In this document: positions 5,214 to 5,552 of the stretch, in pieces
How positions within the stretch are numbered: position 1 is the stretch's first letter
How the letters are laid out: every line of letters begins with the position of its first letter
DNA from: Solirubrobacterales bacterium
Lineage (GTDB): Bacteria; Actinomycetota; Thermoleophilia; Solirubrobacterales; Solirubrobacteraceae
Length of the DNA: 5,552 bases
Direction: 5' to 3'
Assembly (NCBI GenBank): GCA_003157595.1
Contig: PMKB01000198.1
Location: forward strand, 1 to 5,552
Program-made: the position numbers and the translations under genes
The notes under the pieces: generated by a model
Seen by the model: only the letters and a program-made list of their open reading frames with translations
Told to the model about the DNA's origin: nothing
Database searches by the model: none

Positions 5214-5552
5214 TCAGGCGCCCGTCGCGAGTGCCTGTTCGAGCAGCGCCTTCGCCAGCGGGGCCGCCGTCGTGCCGCCGGCCCCGTCGTGCGGCAGCAG
5301 CACCGCGACGACGAAGCGCGGGTGGATCTCGGGTGCGAAAGCCACGAACCAGGCGTCGGTGTCGTAGGGGTTCGTGTCGACGCCGGAGCAGTTCGTCGCG
5401 CCGGTCGGGCCGCTGGCGCCCGATGACCCGCTCGAACCGCCCGCGGTGCTGGAACCGCTCGAGCCGGTGACGGCGCTCGCGCCGGTCGTGGTGCTCGAGC
5501 CGGTCGAGGTCGCGCCGGCGGTCGGGGTCGGGGCGTTCAGGCCGCCGGTCCC
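5214..5552 (-). CDS. Penicillin-binding protein, C-terminal end of the transpeptidase domain (rest outside the window)
   Basis: The minus-strand frame is open from base 5552 to the TGA at 5214-5216 and gives 112 residues with no start, so the gene begins beyond the window. Residues 64-74 (DTDAWFVAFAP), 79-86 (RFVVAVLL) and 90-104 (GAGGTTAAPLAKALL) are the closing strand-helix pattern of class B penicillin-binding protein transpeptidases, the D,D-transpeptidases that cross-link peptidoglycan outside the membrane. The SxxK, SxN and KTG catalytic motifs would all lie upstream and are not visible, so activity cannot be judged. Residues 1-54 are unusual: 14 Gly, 13 Ser and 12 Thr, the rest almost all Ala and Pro. 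This low-complexity stretch sits between where the KTG strand should be and the final domain strands. A single Cys (55) follows it. A PbpA-like or FtsI-like identity cannot be decided here. Confidence 0.85.
   Translation of the reverse strand, partial: GTGGLNAPTPTAGATSTGSSTTTGASAVTGSSGSSTAGGSSGSSGASGPTGATNCSGVDTNPYDTDAWFVAFAPEIHPRFVVAVLLPHDGAGGTTAAPLAKALLEQALATGA
5430..5504. repeat. Imperfect 12-bp repeats coding the Gly/Ser/Thr segment
   Basis: GCTCGAGCCGGT occurs exactly at 5457-5468 and 5493-5504, 36 bp (12 codons) apart. Related copies GCTCGAACCGCC (5430-5441) and GCTGGAACCGCT (5448-5459) lie next to them. On the coding (minus) strand the units give TGSS/GGSS/SGSS-type tetrapeptides. The spacings are multiples of three, so unit gain or loss would keep the penicillin-binding protein frame. 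Confidence 0.6.

Noticed and set aside
1..5552. CRISPR array, tRNA, rRNA, insertion sequence or phage genes
   Set aside because: I saw no regularly spaced repeats, cloverleaf-like sequence, transposase motifs or terminal inverted repeats. The hairpins in 2836-2930 do not flank a coding region.

Overview
The window looks like chromosomal DNA from a very GC-rich actinomycete-type bacterium. The best guess is the class Thermoleophilia (Solirubrobacterales and relatives). This rests on strong G/C preference at third codon positions, the hom-thrC-thrB gene order, two apparently leaderless promoters, and several small proteins that resemble uncharacterised families I associate with that class. No database search was run, so the placement is an inference.

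Layout. Positions 1-2665 (+) are the end of a threonine-biosynthesis operon: the C-terminal part of homoserine dehydrogenase (hom, cut by the window start), threonine synthase (thrC) and homoserine kinase (thrB). The three genes overlap by 4 bp and 1 bp, so translation is probably coupled. Together they take aspartate semialdehyde through homoserine and O-phosphohomoserine to threonine. Positions 2666-2965 are a convergent non-coding stretch with two strong inverted repeats. Positions 2966-3529 (-) encode a zinc-ribbon/FHA protein with a good ribosome binding site.

Positions 3743-5202 (+) hold three short genes: a 94-residue protein with two CxxC pairs, a 164-residue SRPBCC (START/Bet v1-like) protein, and a 187-residue probable lipoprotein. 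The last two each follow a TA[A/G]ACT hexamer by 9-10 nt with no Shine-Dalgarno sequence, which suggests leaderless transcripts. Positions 5214-5552 (-) are the C-terminal end of a penicillin-binding protein transpeptidase, cut by the window end. It carries an unusual Gly/Ser/Thr-rich segment.

The left half is ordinary primary metabolism. The right half holds less-described genes: a phosphothreonine-reader candidate, a small metal-site protein, and an envelope lipoprotein lying tail to tail with a peptidoglycan transpeptidase. I see no mobile element, CRISPR array, tRNA or rRNA. I also see no clear sign of a defence or other multi-gene novel system. The best leads are the Gly/Ser/Thr-rich insertion in the penicillin-binding protein, the small unclassified proteins, the leaderless promoter pattern and the 17-bp-stem inverted repeat.
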